From Tistrella mobilis (GTDB lineage Bacteria > Pseudomonadota > Alphaproteobacteria > Tistrellales > Tistrellaceae): a stretch of 64,000 nt of DNA. Positions 1 to 8,576 of this stretch are shown here, one piece after another. The DNA is taken from assembly GCF_039634785.1 (NCBI RefSeq), contig NZ_JBBIAB010000008.1, positions 244,465 through 308,464 on the forward strand. The letters are read 5' to 3'. Made by a program: the position numbers and the translations under genes. How positions within the stretch are numbered: position 1 is the stretch's first letter; each line of letters starts with the position of its first letter. The notes beneath the pieces were generated by a model, which searched no databases, had not been told where the DNA came from, and was given only the letters and a program-made list of their open reading frames with translations.

Positions 1-1
1 C

Positions 2-631
2 ATGAGCGGCGTGCGCGCATCCACCGCCGAAAAACCCCAGACCCTCGACCGGCTGGCCGATGATGTCGAGCAGGTGGTCGCGGCGCTGGGCATCACCCGG
101 GCCGATTTCGCCGGGGTGTCGATCGGCGGCATGATCGGGCAGGTGCTGGGTGTGCGCAACCCGGCCTGGCTGCGCAGCCTGACCCTGGTCTGCACCGTGT
201 CCGATGTGCCGGGCGAGGCACAGGCGATGTGGGACGCCCGCATCGCGGCCGTGCGCGACCAGGGCATGGACGGCCAGGTCGATGCGACGCTGGAACGCTG
301 GTTCACCCCGGCCTTCCGCGATCTCGCCCCCTCGGCGCTGGATCAGGTGGCCGCCATCATCCGCACCACCCCGCCCGAGGGTTTCATCGCGGCCGCCCAT
401 GCCATCAAGGGGCTGGCGATGGGGGCGAAACTGCCGGCGGTGAAGGTGCCGACGCTGGTCGCCTCGGGCGCCCAGGATGTCGGATCGCCACCCGAAGCCG
501 GCCGCGCCATCGCCGCCGCCATCCCCGGCGCCCGCTTCGAACTCCTCGACCCCTGCGGCCATATGGGCCCGATCGAGGCGGCGGAACCGCTGTGGAAGCT
601 GATGGACGCCCATCTGACCGGGCTCGCCTGA
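2..631 (+). CDS. alpha/beta hydrolase, 5' end cut off by window edge
   Basis: C-terminal part of an alpha/beta hydrolase, most like 3-oxoadipate enol-lactonase (PcaD-type) esterases. The nucleophile elbow GVSIGG is visible near residue 40 of the readable part. An acid-loop candidate follows in GAQDVGSPPEAG and the catalytic His in CGHMGPIEAAE near the end. Family members are about 260 residues; only about 209 are present, and the usual N-terminal beta strands with the RGHG motif are missing. The ATG at position 2 is therefore probably an internal Met and the gene starts upstream of the window. It ends 70 bases before the convergent AraC gene. The substrate cannot be read from the sequence. 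Confidence 0.85.
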   Translation: MSGVRASTAEKPQTLDRLADDVEQVVAALGITRADFAGVSIGGMIGQVLGVRNPAWLRSLTLVCTVSDVPGEAQAMWDARIAAVRDQGMDGQVDATLERWFTPAFRDLAPSALDQVAAIIRTTPPEGFIAAAHAIKGLAMGAKLPAVKVPTLVASGAQDVGSPPEAGRAIAAAIPGARFELLDPCGHMGPIEAAEPLWKLMDAHLTGLA

Positions 632-700
632 TGGTCTGAGATCCGCTGCGGGGGCGGCAAGGCTCCGGGAACCGGCACCGGGCGGGGCGGCATACCGGCG

Positions 701-1606
701 TCAACCGGTGCTTCGGTTGCGTGAAAGCGGCACGACATTGCTCGCAGGTCGCTTTTTGTTGTGAGGGCATCGGTCGCCGCAGATGTGGATGACATCCTCT
801 TTGCGGCTGCCGCTCGTGTCCGTCGCCGTCTCCGTCAGATAGCGGGCCGGGGTCGTGCCGAGCATCCGTCGGAACATGGCGATGAACGCGCTTGGGCTCT
901 CATAGCCGAGGTCGATGGCGATCGTCGTCACCGAGTCGCCATCCGCCAGCCTCTGGAGGGCCAGACCGACATGCAGCTGCTGCCGCCACCGGCCGAATGA
1001 CATGCCGGTCTCACGCTGAAACAGCCTCGTCAGCGTGCGATTGCTCGCACCGACGCGCGCACCCCATTCTTCCAGATTGAGCCTGAGTGACGGATCGCCG
1101 ATCAGCGTCTCCACCAGCCGCTTCAATCTCCGGTCTGCAGGCATGGGAAGGCGTAGCGGCTCCACCGGTGCTCTTTCGAGTTCATCCATAAGGACCGATG
1201 CCAGCCGCATCTCCCGGATATCTCCCTCCGGGCCTCTGTACGGTTCATTGACGAAGCGCAGGATCAATTCGCGCAGGAGGGGCTGAACGAACAGGATCCC
1301 GCAATCCGACCGCTGACTGCGGCTCTGGTCGGGCTCGACATACAGATTGCCGATCGATACCTGACCGGTCGCGCGGGCGAAATGGGGGACGCCGCTTGGA
1401 ATCCAGATGGCGCATTGCGGCGGGACGGTCCAGACACCATCGGCAGCCTCAACCGTGATGAGGCCTTCAATGACATAAAGCAACTGGTCCTTGCGGTGCT
1501 TGTGGGGCTCCGTTTCGCCGGCAAAGGCGAGTTCGATTTTCAGGCCGAGGACGGGGCGCGCAATCGTATCCGGATAGTCATGAGAGGGAGGGGCCGGCCT
1601 GCTCAT
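701..1606 (-). CDS. AraC-family regulator with N-terminal cupin
   Basis: Transcription factor of about 301 residues. A cupin-like sensor domain occupies roughly residues 15-100 (HKHRKDQLLYVIEG, then IPSGVPH). Two helix-turn-helix motifs form an AraC DNA-binding domain at about 170-260 (FGRWRQQLHVGLALQRL, IALDLGYESPSAF-like core). The layout matches the NimR type, which controls a neighbouring MFS exporter. An unusual 40-residue tail containing CGDRCPH follows the HTH domain. The ATG at 1606 is preferred over the in-frame GTG at 1612 because GAGGTG lies 7-12 bases upstream of it, within the stop region of the MFS gene. It is the last gene of the HlyD-MFS-AraC operon and probably regulates it. 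Confidence 0.88.
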   Translation of the reverse strand: MSRPAPPSHDYPDTIARPVLGLKIELAFAGETEPHKHRKDQLLYVIEGLITVEAADGVWTVPPQCAIWIPSGVPHFARATGQVSIGNLYVEPDQSRSQRSDCGILFVQPLLRELILRFVNEPYRGPEGDIREMRLASVLMDELERAPVEPLRLPMPADRRLKRLVETLIGDPSLRLNLEEWGARVGASNRTLTRLFQRETGMSFGRWRQQLHVGLALQRLADGDSVTTIAIDLGYESPSAFIAMFRRMLGTTPARYLTETATDTSGSRKEDVIHICGDRCPHNKKRPASNVVPLSRNRSTG

Positions 1607-1615
1607 AAACACACC

Positions 1616-3163
1616 TCAATTGGACCTCGGTGGCGTCAGTGGGTTGACCGGTGCAGTCCTCAAGGTCGCAGACAACAGCAAGGCAAGAATTCCGACCCAG
1701 AAGACGAGATAAAAGCCATCGATATAGGATAGCACGGTCGCTTCCCGGTTTATGATCAGGGCGATGTTGGAGATGCTCCCCAGGGCCGCGCGCTGGAGCA
1801 TGGCAGGGTCTCCGGTTTCCACACCCGCTTTCAACATGGCCCCGTGGGTATCTGCGGAAATCCGCAGGGCCGCAGACATCAGGCCACTCGCGATGCCCGG
1901 TGCAAAAAGCCGTGCCAGGGGAGCATAAAATCCGATGGCGACTGCGTGCAGCGGGTTCATGTTGACGACGATGATCGGAATGAGCCCCATCAGCGTCAGG
2001 CATTCACCGGCGGCGAACAGGATCAGAGCCGGCAGATACTGATCCGTTCGCCACTCGTTGCTGATATGCGCCCCGCAGCAGGCCGAGGTGAAGGTGATGA
2101 TACTCAGGCCGGCGATCAGAAGAAGGCGGGCATCCACACGTCTGGCAAGCCAGACTGCCGTCGGTGTCAGGACCAGATAGGTCGCAAACACCATCAGGGA
2201 GGCGGTCCCGGTCTGGAGAGGTTTCAGCTTGCCGATTGCGGCGAGGAAATTCGGAACGAGAAGAGAGGTCGGTGCCATAAGCACCGCATAGAGACAGGCG
2301 ATCAGCAGTGCCGTGCGAACATTGTGATTGGCGAGCGGCGTGACATCGACGAAGGCCTCCCTGTTGAGAAGGATGTTGGCGATGGAGATGGCGAGCAGGA
2401 TGGCGCCCGCCCCCAGGCAGGCTGTCACGACCCCCGAGCTAAACCATCCCAGGGTTTCACCGAGCGAGCAGCCGGCAAACAACATCGCCAGGCTCAGGCA
2501 GAACATGGCCATGCCTCCCCAATCGGTTTCCCGCAGTTTTCCGCGGTCCACAGGGGGGATCGGCAGCGCCTTCCAGGCTGTGAACGCGATCAGCGGGCCG
2601 ATGATCGACGCGGTCCAGTAGACCCACCGCCAGTCGATCACATCGACATAGAGCCCGGAGATCTTCACGCCGATATCGGTTCCGAAGGAAACCCGCAGGC
2701 TGTAGGCCGCCATCGCCAGCAGCCAGAATTGCGGCGTCAGGCTCCGCAGCGCCAAAGAAATCGTCAGCGGCAGATACACGCCCAGGCACAGGCCCATGAC
2801 GAGATGCAGGACAAGAAGCAGTTCGTAGCCGTGCACGAAGGGTATCGCCAACGTTGCCAGGGCGAGACACAGGCTCGGGACGATGATGACCCGCGCCGGT
2901 CCGAAGATCAGGGACAGCCATACGGTGACGGGCATCGTCAGCAGCTGGGCCGCATTCGCCGTCGTGCTCAGCCAGACGCTCTCGATGACATCAAGGCCGA
3001 ACTGCCCTCTCAAATCCGCGAGCGACATGGAGAACAGGCGTCCCTGGAAGGTCGTGAGAAAGGCCCCGAGGAAAACGGCCGTGACCGTCAGAGCCGGGTT
3101 CGGGAGACGAGCCGGGAGGAAAAACCGGCCGACGGAGAGTGATCTATTGCCGGGCATCGGCAT
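1616..3163 (-). CDS. MFS multidrug efflux transporter, DHA2/EmrB type
   Basis: Inner-membrane proton-driven exporter of about 515 residues with roughly 14 hydrophobic segments, the DHA2 (14-TM) topology of EmrB-like pumps. It would pair with the membrane-fusion protein encoded just upstream to move drugs or toxic organics across the envelope. A longer open frame reaches 3289, but that part lies inside the HlyD gene and looks like out-of-frame shadow (Pro/Arg-rich, not hydrophobic). The start near 3163 (MPMPGNRS) is inferred from where the first transmembrane segment begins. It overlaps the HlyD stop by about 20 bases and ends 9 bases before the AraC start. Codon use is less GC-rich than in the flanking genes. 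Confidence 0.88.
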   Translation of the reverse strand: MPMPGNRSLSVGRFFLPARLPNPALTVTAVFLGAFLTTFQGRLFSMSLADLRGQFGLDVIESVWLSTTANAAQLLTMPVTVWLSLIFGPARVIIVPSLCLALATLAIPFVHGYELLLVLHLVMGLCLGVYLPLTISLALRSLTPQFWLLAMAAYSLRVSFGTDIGVKISGLYVDVIDWRWVYWTASIIGPLIAFTAWKALPIPPVDRGKLRETDWGGMAMFCLSLAMLFAGCSLGETLGWFSSGVVTACLGAGAILLAISIANILLNREAFVDVTPLANHNVRTALLIACLYAVLMAPTSLLVPNFLAAIGKLKPLQTGTASLMVFATYLVLTPTAVWLARRVDARLLLIAGLSIITFTSACCGAHISNEWRTDQYLPALILFAAGECLTLMGLIPIIVVNMNPLHAVAIGFYAPLARLFAPGIASGLMSAALRISADTHGAMLKAGVETGDPAMLQRAALGSISNIALIINREATVLSYIDGFYLVFWVGILALLLSATLRTAPVNPLTPPRSN

Positions 3164-4316
3164 GGGCCCGATCCGCCCCCTCAGGCCGCTGACGGGAATA
3201 GGCGGCCACCCGAGCGTCCTGGGTATCGATCCGCGTCTCGACGGACATGCCGGCGCGCAGACGATCAAGACCGGCTTGTCCGGGGGCAAGCTCTATGCGC
3301 ACCGGGATACGCTGCACCACTTTTGTGAAGTTGCCCGTTGCGTTGTCCGTCGGAACGATCGACGACTCGTTGCCGCTCATCGGAGAAATCTGCTCGACGC
3401 GCCCACGGAAACGGTGATCAGGAAGGGCATCGACGATGACTTCGACGGGTTGTCCGGGCTGAACGTTCCTGAGCTGGGTCTCCTTGTAGTTCGCGATGAC
3501 ATAGGCAGGGACGTGCGGCACGATCGTGATGATCTCCGTTCCGGATCCCACCAGGCTGCCGACCTGAATGTCACGCCGCCCGAGGACGCCATCAAAGGGG
3601 GCGACAATTCGGGTGTGGTGCAGATCCAGCTTTGCCAGGGCGAGAGAGGCGGCCGCCGCATCCCGATCCGCCACAAGCTGAGCGCGCTGTCCCGACAGCG
3701 TGTCCAGCCCCCGTTGCGCAAGGCCGAGGGCTGCCGCTTCGGTGTCGCGGGACGCCGTTGCGGACGCCAGCGCCGCTTCGGCGTCGCCGAACGATTTACG
3801 GGAGACGGCCCCCTTTTCCACAAGCCGGGACTGCCGGACATAGTCGCGCCGGGCTTCGACAAGATTGGCCTCGCGACCACGAAGCGACGCCCTCGCCTGC
3901 GCTATTACAGCACGTTGCTGCGCTTCCTCGTTGTCCAGATTGGCGAGCACCGCCCGGGCCTTCGCCAGCGCCGCTTCAGCGCTTCTTACGCCGATCGCAT
4001 AGGCATCGCTCTCGATCTCGGCGATCACGTCTCCGGCTCTGACGGTCTGGTAGTCCGTGACGGGGAGCTGTCGAACATAGCCGCTCACGCGCGCGCTCAG
4101 GATGACTGGGTCTGACTTCACGAAGGCGTTTTGCGTCGACTGGATCGGACGGCTGCCTGTCCAGGCATTCCAGTTCCAGGTCACGTAAACGACCGCGGCG
4201 ATGGCAAGGGCACAGGCCAGCCATGGCGCCAGTCTGAGAGGCCATGCCCGAGGCTGTAACGGCATAGCCGTGTCGGGCCCCGGCGCCGTTGATGTGGTTC
4301 CTGTCGAGCTTGACAT
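3144..4316 (-). CDS. HlyD/EmrA-family membrane fusion protein
   Basis: Periplasmic adaptor subunit of the efflux system. It has a short cytoplasmic N-terminus and one transmembrane helix (RLAPWLACALAIAAVVYV). A lipoyl/beta-barrel half follows (VSGYVRQLPVTDYQTVRAGDV), then a long Ala/Arg/Glu-rich alpha-helical hairpin and the second barrel half with the typical TRIVAPFDGVLGRRDIQVG motif. The ATG at 4316 is chosen; an in-frame GTG at 4364 would add 16 residues, and neither has a clear Shine-Dalgarno. It is the first gene of the HlyD-MFS-AraC operon. An outer-membrane channel is not encoded nearby, so a TolC-type partner would have to come from elsewhere. Confidence 0.9.
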   Translation of the reverse strand: MSSSTGTTSTAPGPDTAMPLQPRAWPLRLAPWLACALAIAAVVYVTWNWNAWTGSRPIQSTQNAFVKSDPVILSARVSGYVRQLPVTDYQTVRAGDVIAEIESDAYAIGVRSAEAALAKARAVLANLDNEEAQQRAVIAQARASLRGREANLVEARRDYVRQSRLVEKGAVSRKSFGDAEAALASATASRDTEAAALGLAQRGLDTLSGQRAQLVADRDAAAASLALAKLDLHHTRIVAPFDGVLGRRDIQVGSLVGSGTEIITIVPHVPAYVIANYKETQLRNVQPGQPVEVIVDALPDHRFRGRVEQISPMSGNESSIVPTDNATGNFTKVVQRIPVRIELAPGQAGLDRLRAGMSVETRIDTQDARVAAYSRQRPEGADRAHADARQ

Positions 4317-4483
4317 GGGGTGATGAACTCGAATGCCGTGAAGATCTGACGAATATTCTTTCACGGCCGCCCGGCTCGTGCGCGTGAGATGCGGACAGAA
4401 GATCGTGCAAGACGGCCAACCGGGCGTTCTTTACGAGGGCCGCTTCGGGCCATCCCCCGTCTTGTTCAGTCTCAAGACACGTC

Positions 4484-5446
4484 TCACTCCGGCCCATAGG
4501 TCCGTGCCGGCAGCGGCAGGGCCTCCACCCGTTCGCACAGCAGGGCGAGCAGCCCGGCCTCGGCGCGGTTCAGGCTGGCCTGCGGGTTGAAGACCAGGTG
4601 GATGTCGATCGCCGGCGGGTCCTGATAGGGCGGCAGCCGCCAGAGCAGGCCGTCGCGGACGTCGCGGCGGACCACATGCAGGGGCAAGGGGCCGATGCCG
4701 AGCCCGGCGGTGATCATCCGGCGCACCTCTTCCAGGCTCGACGACACGCCGACCACCTCTTCGTCGACACCGGCGCGGGCGCGCAGCAGCGCGACCGGAC
4801 GCAGCGCGTCAGAGGTATGATCGGTCTGGAACGACACCGAGGTCTCGCCGCGCAGATCCTCCAGCGCCAGGCCGGTCCGGCCATAGAGCCGGTGGGTCGG
4901 GCCGCAGAAGAAGCCGAAGAATTCCCGATAGAACACCCGGTAGTCCAGCCTGGGGTCCTGGGTGTGCACCAGGCACAGGCCGAAGGCGGCGCGTTTCTGG
5001 GCGACCGCCGTCGCCACGTCCAGGCTGGTCATCACCTGGATGCCGAAGGTCGCCCTGGGATGGCGGGCATGGAAATCCGACATCGCCTCGTCGAACAGCG
5101 GCGAGGCGATGTGGCTCGCCACCGCGATCAGCACATGGCCCGTCACCTCTTCCTTCACGTCGCGCAGCCGGATCGGCAGGCGCGACACCGTGCCGAAGAT
5201 CTCGACGCAATCGGCATAGAGCAGCTGGCCGGCGCGGGTGACCTCGAAGACATTGGGCTTGCGCTCGATCAGCCGGCGGTCGAGCCGCCGTTCCAGTCGC
5301 GCCAGCGCATTGCTGATCGTGGGCTGCTTCAGCCCCAGCCGCTCGGCCGCCGCCGTGATGCCGCGTTCCTCCACCACCACCATGAAGGTGCGCAGCAGGT
5401 TCCAGTCCAGGTCCCAGGCCAGGCGCTGGGCTTCGTGCTTTTTCAT
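4484..5446 (-). CDS. LysR-type transcriptional regulator
   Basis: 320-residue LysR regulator. The winged HTH is at residues 15-75 (LLRTFMVVVEERGITAAAERLGLKQPTISNALARLE) and is followed by a type 2 periplasmic-binding-fold effector domain with the C-terminal GLGIGPLPLHVV motif. It is divergent from the amino-acid ABC operon starting at 5619 across a 172-base AT-rich gap. That is the classic arrangement for a LysR activator controlling the divergent operon. The effector is unknown; by context it could be the transported amino acid or its amide. Confidence 0.92.
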   Translation of the reverse strand: MKKHEAQRLAWDLDWNLLRTFMVVVEERGITAAAERLGLKQPTISNALARLERRLDRRLIERKPNVFEVTRAGQLLYADCVEIFGTVSRLPIRLRDVKEEVTGHVLIAVASHIASPLFDEAMSDFHARHPRATFGIQVMTSLDVATAVAQKRAAFGLCLVHTQDPRLDYRVFYREFFGFFCGPTHRLYGRTGLALEDLRGETSVSFQTDHTSDALRPVALLRARAGVDEEVVGVSSSLEEVRRMITAGLGIGPLPLHVVRRDVRDGLLWRLPPYQDPPAIDIHLVFNPQASLNRAEAGLLALLCERVEALPLPARTYGPE

Positions 5447-5458
5447 CGGGCCCCGCAG

Positions 5459-5510
5459 ATCATTCTTCAGAACTATGTTTTACATTTTCATTATCTATTT
5501 GATCAATGGT
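5459..5510. promoter_or_regulatory. AT-rich divergent promoter region (LysR / ABC importer)
   Basis: This stretch of the LysR-ABC intergenic gap is strikingly AT-rich in a ~70% GC neighbourhood and contains the palindrome TTGATCAA at 5499-5506. LysR regulators usually bind AT-rich partial dyads in such divergent regions. The promoter assignment is inference; no clean -35/-10 pair stands out. Confidence 0.4.
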
Positions 5511-5618
5511 CTCGGCATCCGCGAGCATGAGGTGACGCGGCGGCGAGGACCTGGGCGGAACCGGGGCCCGCGCGAGGGAACAGGGACCCGGCCGCAGATC
5601 TCGAGGGAGACCACGACA

Positions 5619-6395
5619 ATGAAGCGTTTCTGGACGGGCGTGCTTGCCGCCGGCGTCGCGCTGGTGATGGGTGCCGGTGTCGCCGCGGCCGATGATCTGG
5701 CGAAGATCAAGGACGACGGCGTGATGAAGATCGCCATGAGCGGCGCCTACCCGCCCTTCAACTTCGTCAACGACCGCAACGAGGTGGTCGGCTTCGATGC
5801 CGCGATCGGCCGCGAGATCGCGAAGCGCATCGGCGTCGAGGGTGAGATCGTCACCACCGCCTGGGACGGCATCCTGGCCGGTCTGCTGGCGAAGAAATAC
5901 GACACCATCGTCGGCAGCATGACCATCACGCCCGAGCGCGAGAAGGTGGTGGATTTCGTCGGCCCCTATTATCACGCCGGCCGTGCGGTCTTCGTGACCG
6001 AGGCTTCCGACGTGAAGACCCTGGCCGATCTCAAGGGCAAGACCGTCGGCGTCACCCTGGGCGAAACCCACGAGAAATGGGCCCGCACCCAGGATGGCTG
6101 GTCGGTGCGCACCTATAAGGGCCTGCCCGAACTGCTGCTGGAGCTGAAGGCCGGCCGGGTGCAGGCGATCGTGAACGACAACATCCCCGTCCGGGTCGCG
6201 ATCAAGGAAAACGGCGAGAAGCTGCGCCAGCTCGACACGCCGGACATCGAGGGCGGCGCGGTCGCGATCGGCATCGCCATCCGCAAGAACAACCCCGATC
6301 TCCACGCCGCCATGCAGACGGCGCTGGACGGGATGATGGCCGACGGCACCTACGAGAAGATCTCGATGGAGTGGGTCGGCGCCGACATCCGCTGA
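5619..6395 (+). CDS. polar amino-acid ABC transporter substrate-binding protein
   Basis: 258-residue periplasmic binding protein of the bacterial extracellular solute-binding family 3 (HisJ/GlnH/FliY type). A Sec signal peptide (MKRFWTGVLAAGVALVMGAG, cut near AAADD) is followed by the two-lobe fold; SGAYPPFNF and GFDAAIGREIAKRIG are characteristic. The open frame extends upstream, but the ATG at 5619 has GAGGGAGA 9-16 bases ahead of it and begins the signal peptide. First gene of a SBP-permease-permease-ATPase operon. The neighbouring hydrolase, aminotransferase and BKACE suggest an unusual amino acid or amine as ligand (inference). Confidence 0.93.
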   Translation: MKRFWTGVLAAGVALVMGAGVAAADDLAKIKDDGVMKIAMSGAYPPFNFVNDRNEVVGFDAAIGREIAKRIGVEGEIVTTAWDGILAGLLAKKYDTIVGSMTITPEREKVVDFVGPYYHAGRAVFVTEASDVKTLADLKGKTVGVTLGETHEKWARTQDGWSVRTYKGLPELLLELKAGRVQAIVNDNIPVRVAIKENGEKLRQLDTPDIEGGAVAIGIAIRKNNPDLHAAMQTALDGMMADGTYEKISMEWVGADIR

Positions 6396-6401
6396 TCCGT
6401 C

Positions 6402-6450
6402 GCGCGGGAGGCGCCCCCTCCCGCGCATCCTGCGCCCCCTTCCGGGGGCG
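6402..6450 (+). terminator. tandem GC hairpins between binding protein and permease genes
   Basis: Two consecutive hairpins fill the gap: 6402-6426 (10-bp stem GCGCGGGAGG/CCTCCCGCGC, 5-nt loop) and 6433-6450 (7-bp stem CGCCCCC/GGGGGCG, 4-nt loop). Neither has a U-tract, so complete termination is unlikely. Such structures behind a binding-protein gene typically stabilise its mRNA or reduce read-through so that the binding protein is made in excess over the permeases. Confidence 0.5.
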
Positions 6451-6478
6451 GAGCCTATGCCATCGGGAGACGGAACCC

Positions 6479-7135
6479 ATGGATGTCGACCTGATGATCC
6501 GGGTCTTCCCCTTCTTTGCGGAAGCCGCCTGGACCACGGTGCAGATTTCGGTTCTGGCGCTGGTCCTGGGCCTCGCCATGGGGGCATGCGGTGCTGCGGC
6601 GCGGCTGTCGCGTGTCGCCGTCATCCGGTATGCCGGCGGGGCCTATGTCAGCCTGTTCCGCGGCACGCCCTGCCTCATTCAGCTGTTCGTGCTCTATTTC
6701 GGCGGGCCGCAGATCGGGATCGAGCTGGACCCGTTCGCGGCCGGCGTCATCGGGCTCGGCATCAATATCGGGGCCTATATGACCGAATCGATCCGGGGCG
6801 CGATCCTCGCCGTCGATCGCGGCCAGACCGAGGCCGCGCGCAGCCTGGGCATCGGCCGCGGCCAGACCATGACCCGGGTGATCCTGCCCCAGGCCGCCCG
6901 GCTGATGATCCGGCCGCTCGGCGTCAACACCATCGCCCTGATCAAGGGCTCGGCGCTGGTATCGGCCATCTCTCTGGTCGAACTGACCTACACCGCCCAG
7001 CGCTATATCGGCTCCACCTACAAGCCGTTCGAGATGTTCGCGATCGCGGCGCTGTTCTACATGGTGGTGATCTGGGTGGCGCTTCAGGCCATCGGCTGGC
7101 TCGACCGGCGCTTCGCCATCGACGGGGGGCGCTGA
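6479..7135 (+). CDS. polar amino-acid ABC transporter permease (HisM/GlnP type)
   Basis: 218-residue inner-membrane permease with five predicted transmembrane segments and the cytoplasmic coupling-helix motif EAARSLGIGRGQTMTRVILPQA. The ATG at 6479 is preceded by GGGAGACGGA; a longer upstream frame would run through the hairpin region and is rejected. It forms a heterodimer with the permease that begins one base after its stop codon. Confidence 0.92.
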   Translation: MDVDLMIRVFPFFAEAAWTTVQISVLALVLGLAMGACGAAARLSRVAVIRYAGGAYVSLFRGTPCLIQLFVLYFGGPQIGIELDPFAAGVIGLGINIGAYMTESIRGAILAVDRGQTEAARSLGIGRGQTMTRVILPQAARLMIRPLGVNTIALIKGSALVSAISLVELTYTAQRYIGSTYKPFEMFAIAALFYMVVIWVALQAIGWLDRRFAIDGGR

Positions 7136-7136
7136 G

Positions 7137-7796
7137 ATGGAAGGCCTCGATTTCTCGGTCGTGCCGCCCTATGCCGACCTGATCCTGACAGGCGCGCTCT
7201 GGACGGCGGTGCTGACGGTTGCGGCGGCTGCGGTCAGTTTTGCAGGCGGCATCGGCTTCGCCGTCGCCACCATGTACGCGCCCTGGTTCATCCGCCTGCC
7301 GGTGCGCGGTTTCGCCTGGCTGTTCATGGGCACGCCGCTGCTGTTGCAGCTGTTTCTGATCTATTTCGGCCTGGTGCAGATCGGCATCGACGTGCCGGCC
7401 CTGGTCGCCGGCATCCTCGGCCTCGGCCTGCATTTCGCGGTCTATAACGCCGACGTCATCCGCGCCGGCATCACCGCCGTCGACCCCGGCCAGAACGAGG
7501 GCGCGCGCAGCCTGGGGCTCAGCCGCTATCAGAGCTTCCGCCATGTGATCGTGCCCCAGGCGGTGCGCTCGGTGGTGCCGCCGATCGGCAACAATCTGAT
7601 CGCGCTGCTGAAGGAATCGGCTCTGGTCTCGGTGATCGGCGTCGCCGAACTGGTCCATGCCGCCCAGCTTGCGATCAGCGAGACCTTCCGGCCCTTCGAG
7701 TTCTACATCGTCGCGGCCGCGCTCTATTACGTCCTGAACCTGATGCTCGAAGCGGGCCTGCGCCTGATCGAGAAGCGCGTGGAGGCGACGCGATGA
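7137..7796 (+). CDS. polar amino-acid ABC transporter permease, second subunit
   Basis: 219-residue inner-membrane permease of the HisM/GlnP family, paralogous to the preceding gene. It shares the coupling motif ([22 protein letters not shown]) and the hydrophobic segment pattern. The start codon follows the previous stop by one base and its own stop overlaps the ATPase start in an ATGA junction (7793-7796), so the three membrane and ATPase genes are translationally coupled. Confidence 0.92.
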   Translation: MEGLDFSVVPPYADLILTGALWTAVLTVAAAAVSFAGGIGFAVATMYAPWFIRLPVRGFAWLFMGTPLLLQLFLIYFGLVQIGIDVPALVAGILGLGLHFAVYNADVIRAGITAVDPGQNEGARSLGLSRYQSFRHVIVPQAVRSVVPPIGNNLIALLKESALVSVIGVAELVHAAQLAISETFRPFEFYIVAAALYYVLNLMLEAGLRLIEKRVEATR

Positions 7797-8569
7797 CGAC
7801 GACCAGCTCCTCCGCCCCCCGGCCCATGGTCGAGGTCCGCAATGCCCACAAGCGCTATGGCGCGCTCGAGGTGCTGAAGGGCATCGACCTGACCGTCGAC
7901 CGCGGCCGGATCATCGCGATCATCGGCCCCAGCGGCTCGGGCAAGAGCACGCTGCTGCGCTCGATCAATCATCTGGAGACGCTGAACGAGGGCGAGATCT
8001 TCCTCGACGGCGTCCAGGTGAACGCGCCGCTGACCGGGGCGGCCTTCGAACGGCACATCAATGCGGTGCGCCAGCAGATGGGCATGGTGTTCCAGCACTT
8101 CAATCTGTTCCCGCATCTGACGGTCGGGCGCAACGTCACCCTGGCGCTCACCCTGCTCAAGGGCATGAGCGAGGCCGAGGCGCGCGAGGTGGCGCGGGAC
8201 CAGCTGGCGAAGGTCGGCCTCGCCGACCGCATGGACACCCATCCGGCCCGGCTGTCGGGCGGGCAGAAGCAGCGGGTCGCCATCGCCCGGGCGCTCGCCA
8301 TGGGGCCCAAGGTGATGCTGTTCGACGAGGCGACCTCGGCGCTCGATCCCGAACTGGTCGACGAGGTCAATCTGGTGATGAAACAGCTCGCGGCCGAGCA
8401 CATGACCATGCTGATCGTCACCCACGAAATGCGTTTCGCCGAAGAGGTCGCCGACGAGGTGCTGTTCATGGATGGCGGCGTGGTGGTGGAACAGGGGCCG
8501 CCGGCCGAGATCTTCCGCAACCCCCGGCAGGAGCGCACCCGCGCCTTCCTGCGCAAATACCTCGCCTGA
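7793..8569 (+). CDS. polar amino-acid ABC transporter ATP-binding protein (GlnQ/HisP type)
   Basis: 258-residue ABC ATPase. Walker [10 protein letters not shown] is at 45-53, the signature reads [16 protein letters not shown], Walker B is [14 protein letters not shown] and the H-loop is IVTHEM. It energises the importer encoded by the three preceding genes. The start is set by the ATGA overlap with the upstream permease. The insertion [20 protein letters not shown] before the Q-loop is ordinary for this subfamily. Confidence 0.94.
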   Translation: MTTTSSSAPRPMVEVRNAHKRYGALEVLKGIDLTVDRGRIIAIIGPSGSGKSTLLRSINHLETLNEGEIFLDGVQVNAPLTGAAFERHINAVRQQMGMVFQHFNLFPHLTVGRNVTLALTLLKGMSEAEAREVARDQLAKVGLADRMDTHPARLSGGQKQRVAIARALAMGPKVMLFDEATSALDPELVDEVNLVMKQLAAEHMTMLIVTHEMRFAEEVADEVLFMDGGVVVEQGPPAEIFRNPRQERTRAFLRKYLA

Positions 8570-8576
8570 CGGGATC

